DNA from: CAYLLD01 sp964425135
Lineage (GTDB): Bacteria > Pseudomonadota > Alphaproteobacteria > Rhodobacterales > Rhodobacteraceae
Direction: 5' to 3'
NCBI GenBank assembly: GCA_964425135.1
Contig: CAYRKW010000001.1
Location: forward strand, 49,135 to 113,134
DNA length: 64,000 bases
The notes beneath the pieces were generated by a model. That model was given only the letters and a program-made list of their open reading frames with translations. It made no database searches and had not been told where the DNA came from. The position numbers and the translations under genes were made by a program. Of this stretch, positions 1-9,483 are shown piece after piece; position 1 is the stretch's first letter, and the number at the start of each line of letters is the position of its first letter.

Positions 1-1
1 A

Positions 2-1033
2 GACCGTGTTGCGGCCTATTTTGAGGACTATGTCGCCATGCTGAACGCTCCGATGCACACCGGCATCGAGGTTATCAGCGCCAAACGCAGTGGCGCATCC
101 TCACATTTCGAGGTCCAAACCAGCGCAGGCCCGCTGACTGCGCAAAACATCGTCGCCGCCACCGGGCCGTTCCAAACTCCAATCATCCCGCCCGTCGTGC
201 CCAAGACAGCGAAGGTGACACAAATCCACTCGAACACCTACAAAAACCCGGACCAGATCGCAGATGGCGCTATTCTCGTCGTCGGCGCAGGCTCGTCAGG
301 TGGGCAAATCGCGGATGAGCTGGTGCGCGCAGGCCGCGATGTGTACCTGTCGGTGGGCCCGCACCAACGCCCGCCGCGCAGCTACCGTGGCCGCGATTTC
401 TGCTGGTGGCTGGGCGTGCTTGGAAAATGGGACGCTGTCACGCCGGGGCCGGGCACAGAGCATGTCACCATATCTGTCAGCGGCGCGCACGGCGGACACA
501 CGGTTGATTTCCGTGACTATGCTGCCCGTGGCCTGACGCTCGTGGGCATGACAGAGCGCTTTGAGGACGGCACCGTGCATTTCGCCGATGATCTGGCGCG
601 AAACATCGCGCAGGGCGACGCCAATTACCTGTCGCTCCTCGATGAAGCCGACGCCTATATCGACCGTCTTGGCCTTGATCTCCCGCTGGAACCTCGGGCG
701 CGTGACTTCGCCGACATGCCCGATTGCGTCACCACCCCCATCCGCCAGCTTGATCTGGTCAAAGCAGGCATCAACACCATTATCTGGGCGACAGGCTACG
801 CCGTCGATTACAGCTGGCTTGAGACAGATGTCTTCGACGATGCAGGCCGCCCCATTCACCAGCGCGGCGTGACCTCAGAGCCGGGGGTCTATTTCCTCGG
901 CCTGCCATGGCAATCGCGGCGTGGTTCGTCGTTCATCTGGGGCGTCTGGCACGATGCCAAATACCTCGCAGATCAGATCGTGATCCAACGCAGCTATCTC
1001 GACTATCACACCGCGGCCAGCGTAGCAGACTAA
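2..1033 (+). CDS. Flavin-containing monooxygenase-like NAD(P)/FAD oxidoreductase (5' truncated by window)
   Basis: The frame is open from base 2, ahead of the first ATG at 38, and the extra residues (DRVAAYFEDYVAM) read naturally, so the gene starts outside the window. The visible part has an NAD(P)H-binding Rossmann motif VVGAGSSGGQIADELV (bases 278-325) and the ATGY motif near the C-terminus. Both are typical of class B flavin monooxygenases and CzcO-like oxidoreductases; the N-terminal FAD motif is missing because of the cut. It is followed 11 bp later by a RidA gene and then a DUF1028 gene, so it probably belongs to a small catabolic operon for a nitrogen compound. The substrate cannot be read from the sequence. 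Confidence 0.85.
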   Translation, partial: DRVAAYFEDYVAMLNAPMHTGIEVISAKRSGASSHFEVQTSAGPLTAQNIVAATGPFQTPIIPPVVPKTAKVTQIHSNTYKNPDQIADGAILVVGAGSSGGQIADELVRAGRDVYLSVGPHQRPPRSYRGRDFCWWLGVLGKWDAVTPGPGTEHVTISVSGAHGGHTVDFRDYAARGLTLVGMTERFEDGTVHFADDLARNIAQGDANYLSLLDEADAYIDRLGLDLPLEPRARDFADMPDCVTTPIRQLDLVKAGINTIIWATGYAVDYSWLETDVFDDAGRPIHQRGVTSEPGVYFLGLPWQSRRGSSFIWGVWHDAKYLADQIVIQRSYLDYHTAASVAD

Positions 1034-1044
1034 GGACGGATCCT

Positions 1045-1473
1045 ATGGCCCATACCCGCATTCGCAAATTCAACACCGCTGAAACTTACCCAGAGCAGAA
1101 CCTCGATAACGACTTATGCCAAGCGGTCGTGACTGAGGGCGGCAAAACCGTTTACCTGCGCGGTCAATGCCCCCAAAACCTCGATGACGCCAAGAATATC
1201 GACAGTCATGATCCGGTCGAACAGACCCATAAAGTCATGCAAAACATCCGCCAGCTGATCGAAGAGGCCGGCGGCGAGATGGCGCATCTGGTCAAAGTCG
1301 TCGTCTACATCACCGACGTGCGCCACCGCGAAGCGGTCTACCGGACCATGGGCGAATACATCAAAGGCGTGCATCCGGTCTCGACAGGGTTGGTTGTCCA
1401 GGCGCTCGCCCGGCCTGAATGGCTTGTCGAGATTGATGGCACCGCTGTGATCCCCGAAGGATATGTGCCGTGA
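1045..1473 (+). CDS. RidA/YjgF family protein (enamine/imine deaminase type)
   Basis: A 142-residue protein with the single-domain RidA fold signature. The C-terminal segment ARPEWLVEIDGTAV matches the family's conserved Arg followed by an ExD/ExE motif, and Arg is the residue that binds substrate carboxylate in active RidA proteins. Family members hydrolyse reactive enamine or imine intermediates released by PLP or flavin enzymes. I place the start at ATG 1045, just after GGATCC-type purine-rich sequence, because upstream in-frame codons overlap the monooxygenase gene. It overlaps the next gene by four bases (GTGA). The setting beside a flavin monooxygenase suggests clearing an unstable product of that enzyme; this is inference. 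Confidence 0.88.
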   Translation: MAHTRIRKFNTAETYPEQNLDNDLCQAVVTEGGKTVYLRGQCPQNLDDAKNIDSHDPVEQTHKVMQNIRQLIEEAGGEMAHLVKVVVYITDVRHREAVYRTMGEYIKGVHPVSTGLVVQALARPEWLVEIDGTAVIPEGYVP

Positions 1474-2144
1474 CCTTCTCACTTGTCGCCCGCTGCACTG
1501 ACACCGGCATGTTCGGCGTGGCCATTTCCTCATCTTCACCCGCCGTCGCCGCTCGCTGCGCGTTCACCCGTGCAGGCGTTGGCGCGGTCGCAAGCCAGAA
1601 TATCACCGACCCGACCCTCGGCCCGTTTGCGCTTGATCTGATGCAAGGCGGAATGTCTGCGGGGGAGGCCGTGGCAGGGGTGCGCGATCAGGGCAGCTTC
1701 ATCGCATACCGCCAAGTGCTTGCGATTGACGCGCAGGGTCGCACGGCCATTCATTCGGGTCCAAATTCACTTGGCATCTGGACCGATGCAGCCGGGCAGG
1801 ACGTGATCTCCGCTGGAAATCTGCTCGATAACCAAAACGTCCCCCAAGCCATCGTCGATGGTTTCACAACGGCGAGCGGCCATCTCGGCGACCGTCTGAT
1901 CGCGGCCTTGCGCGCAGGTCTTGCTGCAGGCGGCGAGGCGGGTCCAGTCCATTCGGCAGGCATGCAGCTTTGCGATAAAGTCCCATGGCCCGTCGCCGAT
2001 CTGCGCTGCGATTGGACGGAAAGTTGCCCGATTGATGCGGTTGCGGCCGCATGGGAGGTCTACAAACCGCAAATGGAGGCCTACGTGCAACGTGCGCTCG
2101 ACCCCCGAGAGGCACCCTCCTATGGGGTGCCGGGTGATGCGTGA
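1470..2144 (+). CDS. DUF1028 family protein (Ntn-hydrolase-like)
   Basis: A 224-residue protein that begins TFSLVARCTDTGMFGVAISS and continues with SPAVAARCAFTRAGVGAVASQN, the characteristic start of the DUF1028 family. The family resembles Ntn hydrolases, in which processing exposes a nucleophile, but its reaction is not established. The start codon is GTG at 1470, overlapping the TGA of the RidA gene, so the two are translationally coupled. DUF1028 genes often sit with RidA-type and peptidase/amidohydrolase genes (from memory), which fits a role in hydrolysing an amide or lactam in the same pathway. Confidence 0.88.
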   Translation: MTFSLVARCTDTGMFGVAISSSSPAVAARCAFTRAGVGAVASQNITDPTLGPFALDLMQGGMSAGEAVAGVRDQGSFIAYRQVLAIDAQGRTAIHSGPNSLGIWTDAAGQDVISAGNLLDNQNVPQAIVDGFTTASGHLGDRLIAALRAGLAAGGEAGPVHSAGMQLCDKVPWPVADLRCDWTESCPIDAVAAAWEVYKPQMEAYVQRALDPREAPSYGVPGDA

Positions 2145-2279
2145 GGATCCGACCGCGTGCCTGCAACGCCTGGCAAAGCTCCCTGAGGACGCCTCGTAAG
2201 GACCGCCGGGTCGTTTCTACACCGACCCCGATCTCTTCGCGCATGCCCTCACAAGAACGCAAACGCAATCATCCGCCCC

Positions 2280-3434
2280 CTAAATCCCCTCCACCAAGCG
2301 CTTCCTCAAAGCCTCCAGCATTGCATCGCATTTGCCAAGCTGCTCTAGCGTGATGAACTCATCGGGCTTATGCCCCTGATCCATTGATCCCGGACCGCAG
2401 ACCACCGTTGGGATGCCCAGCACCTGATCAAAAAGCCCGCCTTCTGTCCCAAACGCCACCTTGAGCGTCCCATTCGCCCCTGTCAGCGACTTGACGAACG
2501 CCACCACCTGCGCATCAGGTGCCGTGCCCAGCGGCGGGTAGCGATTGATGACCTCCACGGCGATGTCCGCTTGCGGAAAACGCGCGCGATGCGGTGCGAC
2601 GATGCGCTCAAACGCTGCCCTGATCTCCGCCAGCAGCACCTCAGGATCATCGCCCAGCAGATTGCGGATCTCGAACCGGAACGAACAGGCATTGGGTACG
2701 ATATTCAGCGCCGTCCCGCCCTCGATCACCCCCACATGCACCGTCGTGTAAGGCACATCGTAATCCGCATCATGCACCGAGTTCTCGCGCACCCGATCCT
2801 GAACCTCTCGCAGCACCCCAATCGCATCGCACGCCAGATGGATCGCATTGAGCGCCATAGGCGCCAGCGCCGAATGCCCCTCTTGCCCCACACATCGCGC
2901 TACACAACCCGTCTTTCCCTTATGCCCGGTCGCCACCGCCATACTGGTCGGCTCGCCCACGATACAGAACCGCGGCTTGACCGGTGCGCGCTCCAGCATC
3001 TCGATCATCGAGCGCACCCCGACGCAGCCGATCTCTTCGTCATAGGACAGCGCAATATGCAGAGGTGTGCGCAAATCGCCCGCATCCACCCGCAAAGCCA
3101 TTGCCAAAGCGCTCGCGACAAACCCCTTCATGTCGGTGGTGCCGCGTCCATAAAGCCGCCCTTCGTCTTGCGTCATCTCAAACGGGGGCACCGTCCAGTT
3201 CTGCCCCTCCACCGGCACCACATCCGTATGCCCCGACAACATCACACCGGGCCGATCCAAAGGCCCCAGCGTCGCATAAAGATTGGCCTTTTTGCCGGTC
3301 TCATCTTCAAGAATTACCGTATGTGCGCCTGCGCTGCGCAACAGATCATCGCAATAGTCGATCAACGCCCGATTGGGATCGACGCTCACGGTCGGAAAGG
3401 CAATCAAATCGGACAGAATGGCTTGGCTGTTCAT
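2280..3434 (-). CDS. argE: Acetylornithine deacetylase (M20 metallopeptidase family)
   Basis: A 384-residue M20 protein. Visible motifs are SGHTDVVPV (first metal-binding His-Asp), GRGTTDMKG (bridging Asp), YDEEIGCVG (catalytic Glu pair) and a C-terminal GPGSMDQGHKPDEFI carrying the last His ligand. Length and motifs match ArgE, which removes acetyl from N-acetylornithine in arginine synthesis. Other M20 deacylases share them, so a deacylase specific to the neighbouring catabolic genes is possible. It converges with the DUF1028 gene (135 bp gap) and diverges from the TMADH-like gene at 3547; the 112-bp gap between them must hold both promoters. Start ATG 3434. Confidence 0.85.
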   Translation of the reverse strand: MNSQAILSDLIAFPTVSVDPNRALIDYCDDLLRSAGAHTVILEDETGKKANLYATLGPLDRPGVMLSGHTDVVPVEGQNWTVPPFEMTQDEGRLYGRGTTDMKGFVASALAMALRVDAGDLRTPLHIALSYDEEIGCVGVRSMIEMLERAPVKPRFCIVGEPTSMAVATGHKGKTGCVARCVGQEGHSALAPMALNAIHLACDAIGVLREVQDRVRENSVHDADYDVPYTTVHVGVIEGGTALNIVPNACSFRFEIRNLLGDDPEVLLAEIRAAFERIVAPHRARFPQADIAVEVINRYPPLGTAPDAQVVAFVKSLTGANGTLKVAFGTEGGLFDQVLGIPTVVCGPGSMDQGHKPDEFITLEQLGKCDAMLEALRKRLVEGI

Positions 3435-3546
3435 AGCGCAGCATCTTGGGGCAGGCGTCCCTCCAAGTCACGCCCAAAAATACGCTTTCACGCCCCCGCA
3501 ATTTGGGTATCCTGCAGGTGCAGAGCGCAGAGGGGCAGGGGCCGAA

Positions 3547-5619
3547 ATGAGCCGCGATAAACGCTACGATATTTTGTTCGAGCCGATGGCCATCGGTCCT
3601 GTCACCGCCAAGAACCGCTTCTATCAGGTGCCCCATTGCAATGGCGGCGGATATCGCGACCCGTCCGCGGCGGCGGAGATGCGCGGGATCAAGGCGCAGG
3701 GCGGCTGGGGCGTGGTCTTTACCGAGCAATGCGAGCTGCATCACAGCTCCGAGATTGCACCCTTTATCGAGTTGCGCTTATGGGATGACGACGACATCCC
3801 GATGATTGCCAAAATGGCCGCCAAAATGAAAGAACACGGTGCGCTGGCGGGTCTTCAGCTCGCCTATTCCGGGATCAACGGCCCAAATCTCTACACCAAA
3901 GAAGTCCCGCTTGCCCCATCGGCCATGCCCATTCGCACCTTCACCAATGATCCGGTGCAGGCCCGCGCGCTCGACGCATCGGACATCCGTGACCTGCGCC
4001 GCTGGTACGTAAATGCCGCCAAACGCGCGCAAATTGCCGGGTTTGATCTGATCTGCCTCTATGGTGCCCACGGCTTTGGCATCCTCCAGCATTTCCTCTC
4101 CACCGCCACCAATCATCGCACCGATGAATACGGCGGCAGCCTGGAAAACCGCGCCCGGTTTATCCGTGAGGTCGTCGCGGATGTGCGCGATGCCGTGGGA
4201 GACAGCATGGGCCTGACCCTGCGCCTGTCACTCGACGAAATGCTCGGCGATCTGGGCTTTGCCAATTCGGAAGTGCGCGATTTTATCGAAATGCACAAGG
4301 ACTTGCCCGACTTGTGGGATCTGGCCCATGGCGCTTGGGAAGATTGCTCCGGCCCGTCGCGCTTCAAGGAAGAGGCGGCACAGTTCGATCTCGTCTCCGG
4401 CATCAAATCCCTGACCTCCAAACCCGTCGTCGGCGTCGGCCGCTTCACCAGCCCGGACGTCATGGTCAAACAAATCACCTCCGGCACGCTCGACTTCATC
4501 GGCTGCGCGCGCCCCTCCATCGCCGATCCCTTCCTGCCCAAAAAAATCGAAGAGGGTCGGATCGAGGACATCCGCGAGTGCATCGGCTGCAATATCTGCA
4601 TCACCGGCGATATGACCATGTCGATCAGCCGCTGCACCCAGAACCCGACGTTTATGGAGGAATGGCGCAAGGGCTGGCATCCAGAGATCATCAACCCCAA
4701 AGGCAAATCCGACAAAGTGCTCGTCGTCGGGGCAGGGCCAGCGGGTCTTGAAGCTGCGCTTGCCTGTGCCAATCGCGGTTATGACGTGGCGATTGCGGAG
4801 GCGAGCACGACCCTCGGCGGGCGCGTTGCAAAAGAACGACATTTGCCGGGGCTGAGCGCATGGGGGCGCGTCGCAGATTACCGCGAATACCAGCTCTCGC
4901 AAAAACCCAATGTCGAGACCTATTTCGACAGCCCGCTTGATGCGGCGCAAATCCTGGAATTCGGTTTTGAAAACATCTGCCTTGCGACCGGATCACGCTG
5001 GCGCGCCGACGGTGTCTCTCGCCAACATGTCGTCCCGATGCCGATCGACACGGCCATGCCGATCTTCACCCCCGATGATCTGATGGGTGACAAACTGCCA
5101 TCGGGCAAGGTGATCCTTTATGACGACGATCACTACTACATGGGCGGCGTGCTCGCCGAATTGCTGACCCAAAAGGGCTGCGATGTCACCCTGATCACGC
5201 CTTGCGCCTATGTCTCCGACTGGACCAACAACACGTTGGAGCAGGCGGAAATTCACAAACGCCTTGCGCAGATGGACGTGGATATCATGCTCAATCGCGG
5301 GGTGGTCGCGGTGAATGCAGGGAGTGTCACCAGCAATTGTATCTACACGGGCCAAACCCGCGAGGAGCCCTGTGATGCCGTCGTCATCGTCGCCTCGCGC
5401 CGCGAAAATAACGCCGTTTATCTCGACCTCAAAGCGCATCAAGACACATGGCGCGATGCAGGTATCGCGTCTGTCGAGCTGATCGGCGATGCCAACGCCC
5501 CCGGACCCATCGCCTGGGCCACCTATGCGGGCCATCGCTACGCGCGCGAGCTTGATCGCGCCGACATAGGCGATGCGCTCCCGTTCCGCCGCGAAGTTGC
5601 CGCACTGGCGGTGGACTGA
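3547..5619 (+). CDS. TMADH/dimethylamine-dehydrogenase-type FMN, 4Fe-4S oxidoreductase
   Basis: A 690-residue flavoprotein with an N-terminal Old Yellow Enzyme barrel and a C-terminal FAD/NAD-type Rossmann domain (VLVVGAGPAGLEAALA, about residues 397-412). FYQVPHC places a Cys at residue 31, equivalent to Cys30 of trimethylamine dehydrogenase, which covalently holds FMN. CIGCNIC plus a later Cys (345, 348, 351, 363) are the 4Fe-4S ligands. YGAH retains the catalytic Tyr and His. The trimethylamine 'aromatic bowl' is not kept: the Tyr60 position is Gln61, and the Trp355 position is replaced. I therefore call it an amine or N-methyl-compound dehydrogenase with undefined substrate; dimethylamine, dimethylglycine or a methylated polyamine are candidates. 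I chose ATG 3547 (SRDKRYDILFEP) because it aligns with the family's N-terminus. It is the first gene of the operon, overlapping the ABC ATPase gene by one base. Confidence 0.85.
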   Translation: MSRDKRYDILFEPMAIGPVTAKNRFYQVPHCNGGGYRDPSAAAEMRGIKAQGGWGVVFTEQCELHHSSEIAPFIELRLWDDDDIPMIAKMAAKMKEHGALAGLQLAYSGINGPNLYTKEVPLAPSAMPIRTFTNDPVQARALDASDIRDLRRWYVNAAKRAQIAGFDLICLYGAHGFGILQHFLSTATNHRTDEYGGSLENRARFIREVVADVRDAVGDSMGLTLRLSLDEMLGDLGFANSEVRDFIEMHKDLPDLWDLAHGAWEDCSGPSRFKEEAAQFDLVSGIKSLTSKPVVGVGRFTSPDVMVKQITSGTLDFIGCARPSIADPFLPKKIEEGRIEDIRECIGCNICITGDMTMSISRCTQNPTFMEEWRKGWHPEIINPKGKSDKVLVVGAGPAGLEAALACANRGYDVAIAEASTTLGGRVAKERHLPGLSAWGRVADYREYQLSQKPNVETYFDSPLDAAQILEFGFENICLATGSRWRADGVSRQHVVPMPIDTAMPIFTPDDLMGDKLPSGKVILYDDDHYYMGGVLAELLTQKGCDVTLITPCAYVSDWTNNTLEQAEIHKRLAQMDVDIMLNRGVVAVNAGSVTSNCIYTGQTREEPCDAVVIVASRRENNAVYLDLKAHQDTWRDAGIASVELIGDANAPGPIAWATYAGHRYARELDRADIGDALPFRREVAALAVD

Positions 5620-6695
5620 TGGACCCGGCGGTTTCCCTGAGGCAAGTCCGCAAGGATTTCGGCACCTTCACCGCGCTTTCTCAGGTCACATTCGACATCG
5701 CCGACAACGAGTTTTTCACGCTTCTTGGCCCTTCGGGCTGCGGCAAAACCACACTTTTGCGTATGATCGCCGGATTTGAAGGCACCACCGCAGGCACCAT
5801 TCACCTCTACGGCGAGGAAATCGAAAACCTGCCCCCCGACAAGCGCCCGGTGAACACTGTCTTCCAGAATTACGCGCTCTTCCCGCATATGAGCGTCGCC
5901 GATAACATCGGTTTCGCGCTCAAAATGCTCAAGTGGTCGTCCGCTGACGCCGTCGCACGCGTCGACGAGATGATCCGGATGGTGCAACTGGGCCAATTCG
6001 TCCACCGCAAGCCTGCGCAACTCTCCGGCGGCCAGCAACAACGCGTCGCGCTCGCCCGCGCCATGGCCCCGCGCCCCAAGGTGCTGCTGCTCGATGAGCC
6101 GCTCTCGGCGCTTGATCTGAAACTCCGCCAGGAAATGCGCTCCGAGCTCAAACGCCTGCAACGCGAGACCGGTATCACCTTCGTGTTCGTCACCCACGAT
6201 CAGGAGGAAGCGCTCTCGATGTCGGACCGTATCGCTGTGATGTCAGCAGGGCGTGTGCAGCAGATCGGCGCGCCTACCGAAATTTACGAGCATCCCGCCA
6301 ACCGCTTCGTTGCTGATTTCATCGGTGATATCAATCTGTTGCCCGCCAAAGTTGAGGCGGTTTCCGACGGCACCCTGACATGCCGCCTCGACAACGGTCA
6401 GAACCTCACGATCTCAGGCGCTCAAGACGTTCAGCAAGGCCAAGACGGCTACATCGCCATCCGCCCCGAGCGCCTCTCCATGTCCGCAACGCCCAGCCCC
6501 GACGCAACCCTCACAGGCACACTTGGCGAGGCGATTTATCTCGGCACAGACACGCAATACACGATCACACTAGATGGCGGTGCGACGCTGACAGTGCGCA
6601 GCCAGAACAACGCCGACACCGCCCAAAACCTCGCCCCCCAATCGCCCGTCCACATCTCCATCGCTGACGGCGCAGCGCGCTTTCTGGTCGACTGA
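5619..6695 (+). CDS. Spermidine/putrescine-type ABC transporter ATP-binding protein
   Basis: A 358-residue PotA-like ATPase. Walker A GPSGCGKTT (about residue 39), signature LSGGQQQRVALARA, Walker B VLLLDEPLSALD and the H-loop VTHDQEEAL are all present. A C-terminal TOBE-type regulatory domain (about residues 275-358) matches importers of the polyamine/Fe/sulfate class. Its ATG shares a base with the TGA of the dehydrogenase gene, and it overlaps the permease gene downstream in the same way, so it is made in step with them. It powers import of the compound bound by the PotD-like protein encoded at 8452. Confidence 0.93.
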   Translation: MDPAVSLRQVRKDFGTFTALSQVTFDIADNEFFTLLGPSGCGKTTLLRMIAGFEGTTAGTIHLYGEEIENLPPDKRPVNTVFQNYALFPHMSVADNIGFALKMLKWSSADAVARVDEMIRMVQLGQFVHRKPAQLSGGQQQRVALARAMAPRPKVLLLDEPLSALDLKLRQEMRSELKRLQRETGITFVFVTHDQEEALSMSDRIAVMSAGRVQQIGAPTEIYEHPANRFVADFIGDINLLPAKVEAVSDGTLTCRLDNGQNLTISGAQDVQQGQDGYIAIRPERLSMSATPSPDATLTGTLGEAIYLGTDTQYTITLDGGATLTVRSQNNADTAQNLAPQSPVHISIADGAARFLVD

Positions 6696-7612
6696 TGGCT
6701 GCAGGCACAGGCAGCGGACGCACGGTCTCGGCAACATTTGCGCCTGTGCGCAACTGGTTGCTCGCCCCGTCATGGTTGGTGATCGGATTTTTCCTCCTGA
6801 TCCCCGTCATCCTGATGCTGGTCTACTCGTTCCTGACCAAAGAGTTTCGCGGCGGCGTCATATGGGAGTTCTCGCTGGCCGCCTACGACCAGTTCGTCTT
6901 CGACCGGGGCCTTTTTGGCGACGATCCCCCGACCATCGAATGGGCCTATATCTCGATCTTCATCCGCTCCATCGTCCAAGCGCTCGGCGCGACGTTTTTC
7001 TGCCTCCTCATCGGCTTCCCAACAGCCTTCTTCATCGCCACACGCCCCGCGCGATCCAAAGCCATCTGGCTCTTTCTCGTTACCATCCCGTATTGGGTCA
7101 ACCTGCTGATCCGCACCGTTTCGATGAAATTCATGATCCGCGAGACAGGCCCCGTCAACGAAGCCCTCCTTGCGCTGGGACTGATCGACAGCCCCCTGCA
7201 ACTGATCAACACCAATTTCGCCGTCCAACTGGGCCTCTTTTACTCCTACCTGCCGTTTATGGTCCTGCCCATCTACGCCGCTGTAGAGCGCTACAACTTC
7301 GCCCTGTCCGAAGCCGCCTCCGACCTCTACGCGCCCAAATGGACCATCCTGCGCCGCATCGTCATCCCGGTCGTTAAACCGGGGATCATCGCAGGCTGCA
7401 TCCTCGTCTTCGTCCCCTCGCTTGGCGCATTTCTCGCACCCGACCTCCTTGGCGGCGCAAAAACCTTCATGATCGGCTCGCTCATCGAAGAGCAATTCAA
7501 GGGCAACGCCGGCAACTGGCCCTTTGGCGCTGCCGCCTCCATGATCCTGCTGTCCATGGTCCTCATCGTGCTTCTCTTCTACGCGCGCGGCCAATCGCGC
7601 GGGCAAATCTAA
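6695..7612 (+). CDS. ABC transporter permease, PotB type
   Basis: A 305-residue inner-membrane permease with about six hydrophobic segments. The first is at residues 25-45 (LAPSWLVIGFFLLIPVILML). The cytoplasmic EAA loop is present as EAASDLYAPKWTILRRIVIP (about residues 207-226), with the E-A-A pattern and a distal positive patch that docks to the ATPase. PotB-type permeases pair with PotC to form the polyamine channel. One-base overlaps with both neighbours show tight operon organisation. Confidence 0.92.
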   Translation: MAAGTGSGRTVSATFAPVRNWLLAPSWLVIGFFLLIPVILMLVYSFLTKEFRGGVIWEFSLAAYDQFVFDRGLFGDDPPTIEWAYISIFIRSIVQALGATFFCLLIGFPTAFFIATRPARSKAIWLFLVTIPYWVNLLIRTVSMKFMIRETGPVNEALLALGLIDSPLQLINTNFAVQLGLFYSYLPFMVLPIYAAVERYNFALSEAASDLYAPKWTILRRIVIPVVKPGIIAGCILVFVPSLGAFLAPDLLGGAKTFMIGSLIEEQFKGNAGNWPFGAAASMILLSMVLIVLLFYARGQSRGQI

Positions 7613-8430
7613 TGGGCAGCCCCTTCAACATTCGCACCTATCGCGGCTTTTTCGCCATCACCTGCCTGTGCCTCTTCATCCTCTACGCCCCGTTGATCAT
7701 CGTGATGATCTACAGCTTCAATGACAGCCTCTCGATAACCCGCTGGGAAGGCGTCTCGCTGCGCTGGTACGTCGATGTCTTCGCCGGACCAGAAGCGGAA
7801 AAATTCAAACGCGCTGCATGGAACTCCCTGACCATCGCGATCATGGCTGCCACCGTCGCCACCGCCATCGCCACATCCGCGGCCATCGGCATGATCCGCG
7901 GTGGACGCTTTCGCGGCAAATCCGCCTCCTTCGCGCTGATCTCCCTACCGATCATGGTCCCGGAGATCGTCACCGCCGTTGCCACGCTCATCTTCTTTTC
8001 CACCATCGGCTTTAAGCTTGGCACGCTCTCGATCCTCGTTGCCCATATCGTCTTTTGCATCCCGTTTGCCTACCTGCCCATCTCCGCGCGTCTGCAAGGC
8101 ATCGAGGCAAGTTTTGAGGAAGCCGCGCAAGACCTCTACGCCAGCCGCTGGCAAACCTTCCGCCATGTCCTGATGCCGATCATGGGGCCGGGGATCATCT
8201 CGGGATTTTTGCTTGCCTTCATCATCTCGCTGGACGACTTTATCATTACCAACTTCATCAAAGGGGCTGGGGTCGAGACATTGCCAACCGCAATTTTTGG
8301 CTCCGTCAAACAGGGGATCAAACCCAATATCATGGCGCTTTCGACACTGCTTCTGCTATTTTCGATTGCGCTTGTGACACTGTCCTATTTCATCGGCAAA
8401 CGTGGTGACGGGCAACGCGATACCGCTTAA
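7612..8430 (+). CDS. ABC transporter permease, PotC type
   Basis: A 272-residue permease with a hydrophobic N-terminal segment and further membrane segments typical of PotC. The EAA loop reads EEAAQDLYASRWQTFRHVLM. The segment ISLDDFIITNFIKGAGVETLP is highly characteristic of PotC/YdcV-like polyamine permeases. It overlaps the PotB-type gene by one base. It forms the second half of the channel with the preceding gene product and is followed 21 bp later by the binding-protein gene. Confidence 0.93.
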   Translation: MGSPFNIRTYRGFFAITCLCLFILYAPLIIVMIYSFNDSLSITRWEGVSLRWYVDVFAGPEAEKFKRAAWNSLTIAIMAATVATAIATSAAIGMIRGGRFRGKSASFALISLPIMVPEIVTAVATLIFFSTIGFKLGTLSILVAHIVFCIPFAYLPISARLQGIEASFEEAAQDLYASRWQTFRHVLMPIMGPGIISGFLLAFIISLDDFIITNFIKGAGVETLPTAIFGSVKQGIKPNIMALSTLLLLFSIALVTLSYFIGKRGDGQRDTA

Positions 8431-8451
8431 AATCAACGGGAGAAACGCAAC

Positions 8452-9483
8452 ATGAAACTCAAAACAATTCTGGGCACCACGGCATTGGTCTTGGCCGCAA
8501 ACGCAGCCAATGCCGAGGGCAAACTGTCGATCTATCACTGGTTTGAGTACATCCCCGCCGAGCTGATCGAGAAATTCGAGGCCGAGCATGGTGTTGAAGT
8601 CACTATGGACACCTATGACAGCAACGAAGCGCTGCTCGCCTCTTTGAAAGCCGGAACGCTTGGCTCCTACGATGTCGCTGTTCCGGGCGATTACATGGTG
8701 CAAATCATGGCGAGCGAGGGGCTCTTGGACACCATCGCCGATGGCGAGTTGGCGAACAAAGGCAATATCGAGGATCAATGGGTGGATGTCGCTTTCGATC
8801 CGGGCCGCAAGCACTCCATCCCCTACCAGTGGGGCTCGACCAGCTTTTCGGTGAACCGCGACGCCTATTCGGGCGATATCAACACCACCGATATCCTCTT
8901 CAATCCTCCTGCGGAACTGGCAGGTAAGATCAACATGCTCGACAGTCAGGGCGAAGTGCTGGCGCTCGCGTCCCTGCATCTGGGCATCCCGCAATGCTCG
9001 ACAGATCGCGACCAACTCAAAGCGCTCGATGATCTGCTGCAATCGGCCAAAGCCAGCTGGGCCTCCTTCGGCTCGGATATCGCAAAGGACGTGCTTGTGT
9101 CTGGCGATGCGGCCGCTGGCATGATCTATAACGGCTTTTCCGCCAAGGGCCGCGAAGAGGGCGCGAATATCGAATACGCCTATCCCGATCAGGGCTATAT
9201 CGTCTGGATGGACAATGTCGTGCTGCTCAAAGACGCGCCAAATCGCGAGAATGCGCTGAAGTTCATGGATTTCCTCTTGGAGCCTGAAAACATCGCCGCT
9301 GTCACCAACTACGCGCAATACGCCGCTGGTGTGAAAGGCGCAGGTGAGTTCACCGACGCAGCCCTCGCCAGCAGCCCCGAGAACAATCCGCGCGATGGCG
9401 CAGGGGCAGGGGCCTTCATCGCCGTGTGCGATCAGGCCACACAAGAGGTCTATGACCAAATCTGGACCCGCTTGCGCTCGTAA
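8452..9483 (+). CDS. Periplasmic polyamine-type substrate-binding protein (PotD-like)
   Basis: A 343-residue secreted protein. The N-terminus MKLKTILGTTALVLAANAA followed by NAEG is a classical Sec signal with likely cleavage after ANA. The mature start GKLSIYHWFEYIPAELIEKFE matches PotD/PotF proteins (N-W-x-Y/F start and acidic polyamine pocket). SYDVAVPGDYMVQIM and YQWGSTSF are further family hallmarks. A strong Shine-Dalgarno (GGGAGAAA) precedes ATG 8452. It should deliver a polyamine or related cationic amine to the PotABC-type complex encoded just upstream. The exact ligand is unknown; the accompanying demethylating dehydrogenase suggests a methylated or modified amine. Confidence 0.92.
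   Translation: MKLKTILGTTALVLAANAANAEGKLSIYHWFEYIPAELIEKFEAEHGVEVTMDTYDSNEALLASLKAGTLGSYDVAVPGDYMVQIMASEGLLDTIADGELANKGNIEDQWVDVAFDPGRKHSIPYQWGSTSFSVNRDAYSGDINTTDILFNPPAELAGKINMLDSQGEVLALASLHLGIPQCSTDRDQLKALDDLLQSAKASWASFGSDIAKDVLVSGDAAAGMIYNGFSAKGREEGANIEYAYPDQGYIVWMDNVVLLKDAPNRENALKFMDFLLEPENIAAVTNYAQYAAGVKGAGEFTDAALASSPENNPRDGAGAGAFIAVCDQATQEVYDQIWTRLRS

Noticed and set aside
2571..3560. 329-residue plus-strand frame opposite argE
   Set aside because: Arg/His-rich product typical of an antisense shadow of a GC-rich gene; argE motifs are convincing.
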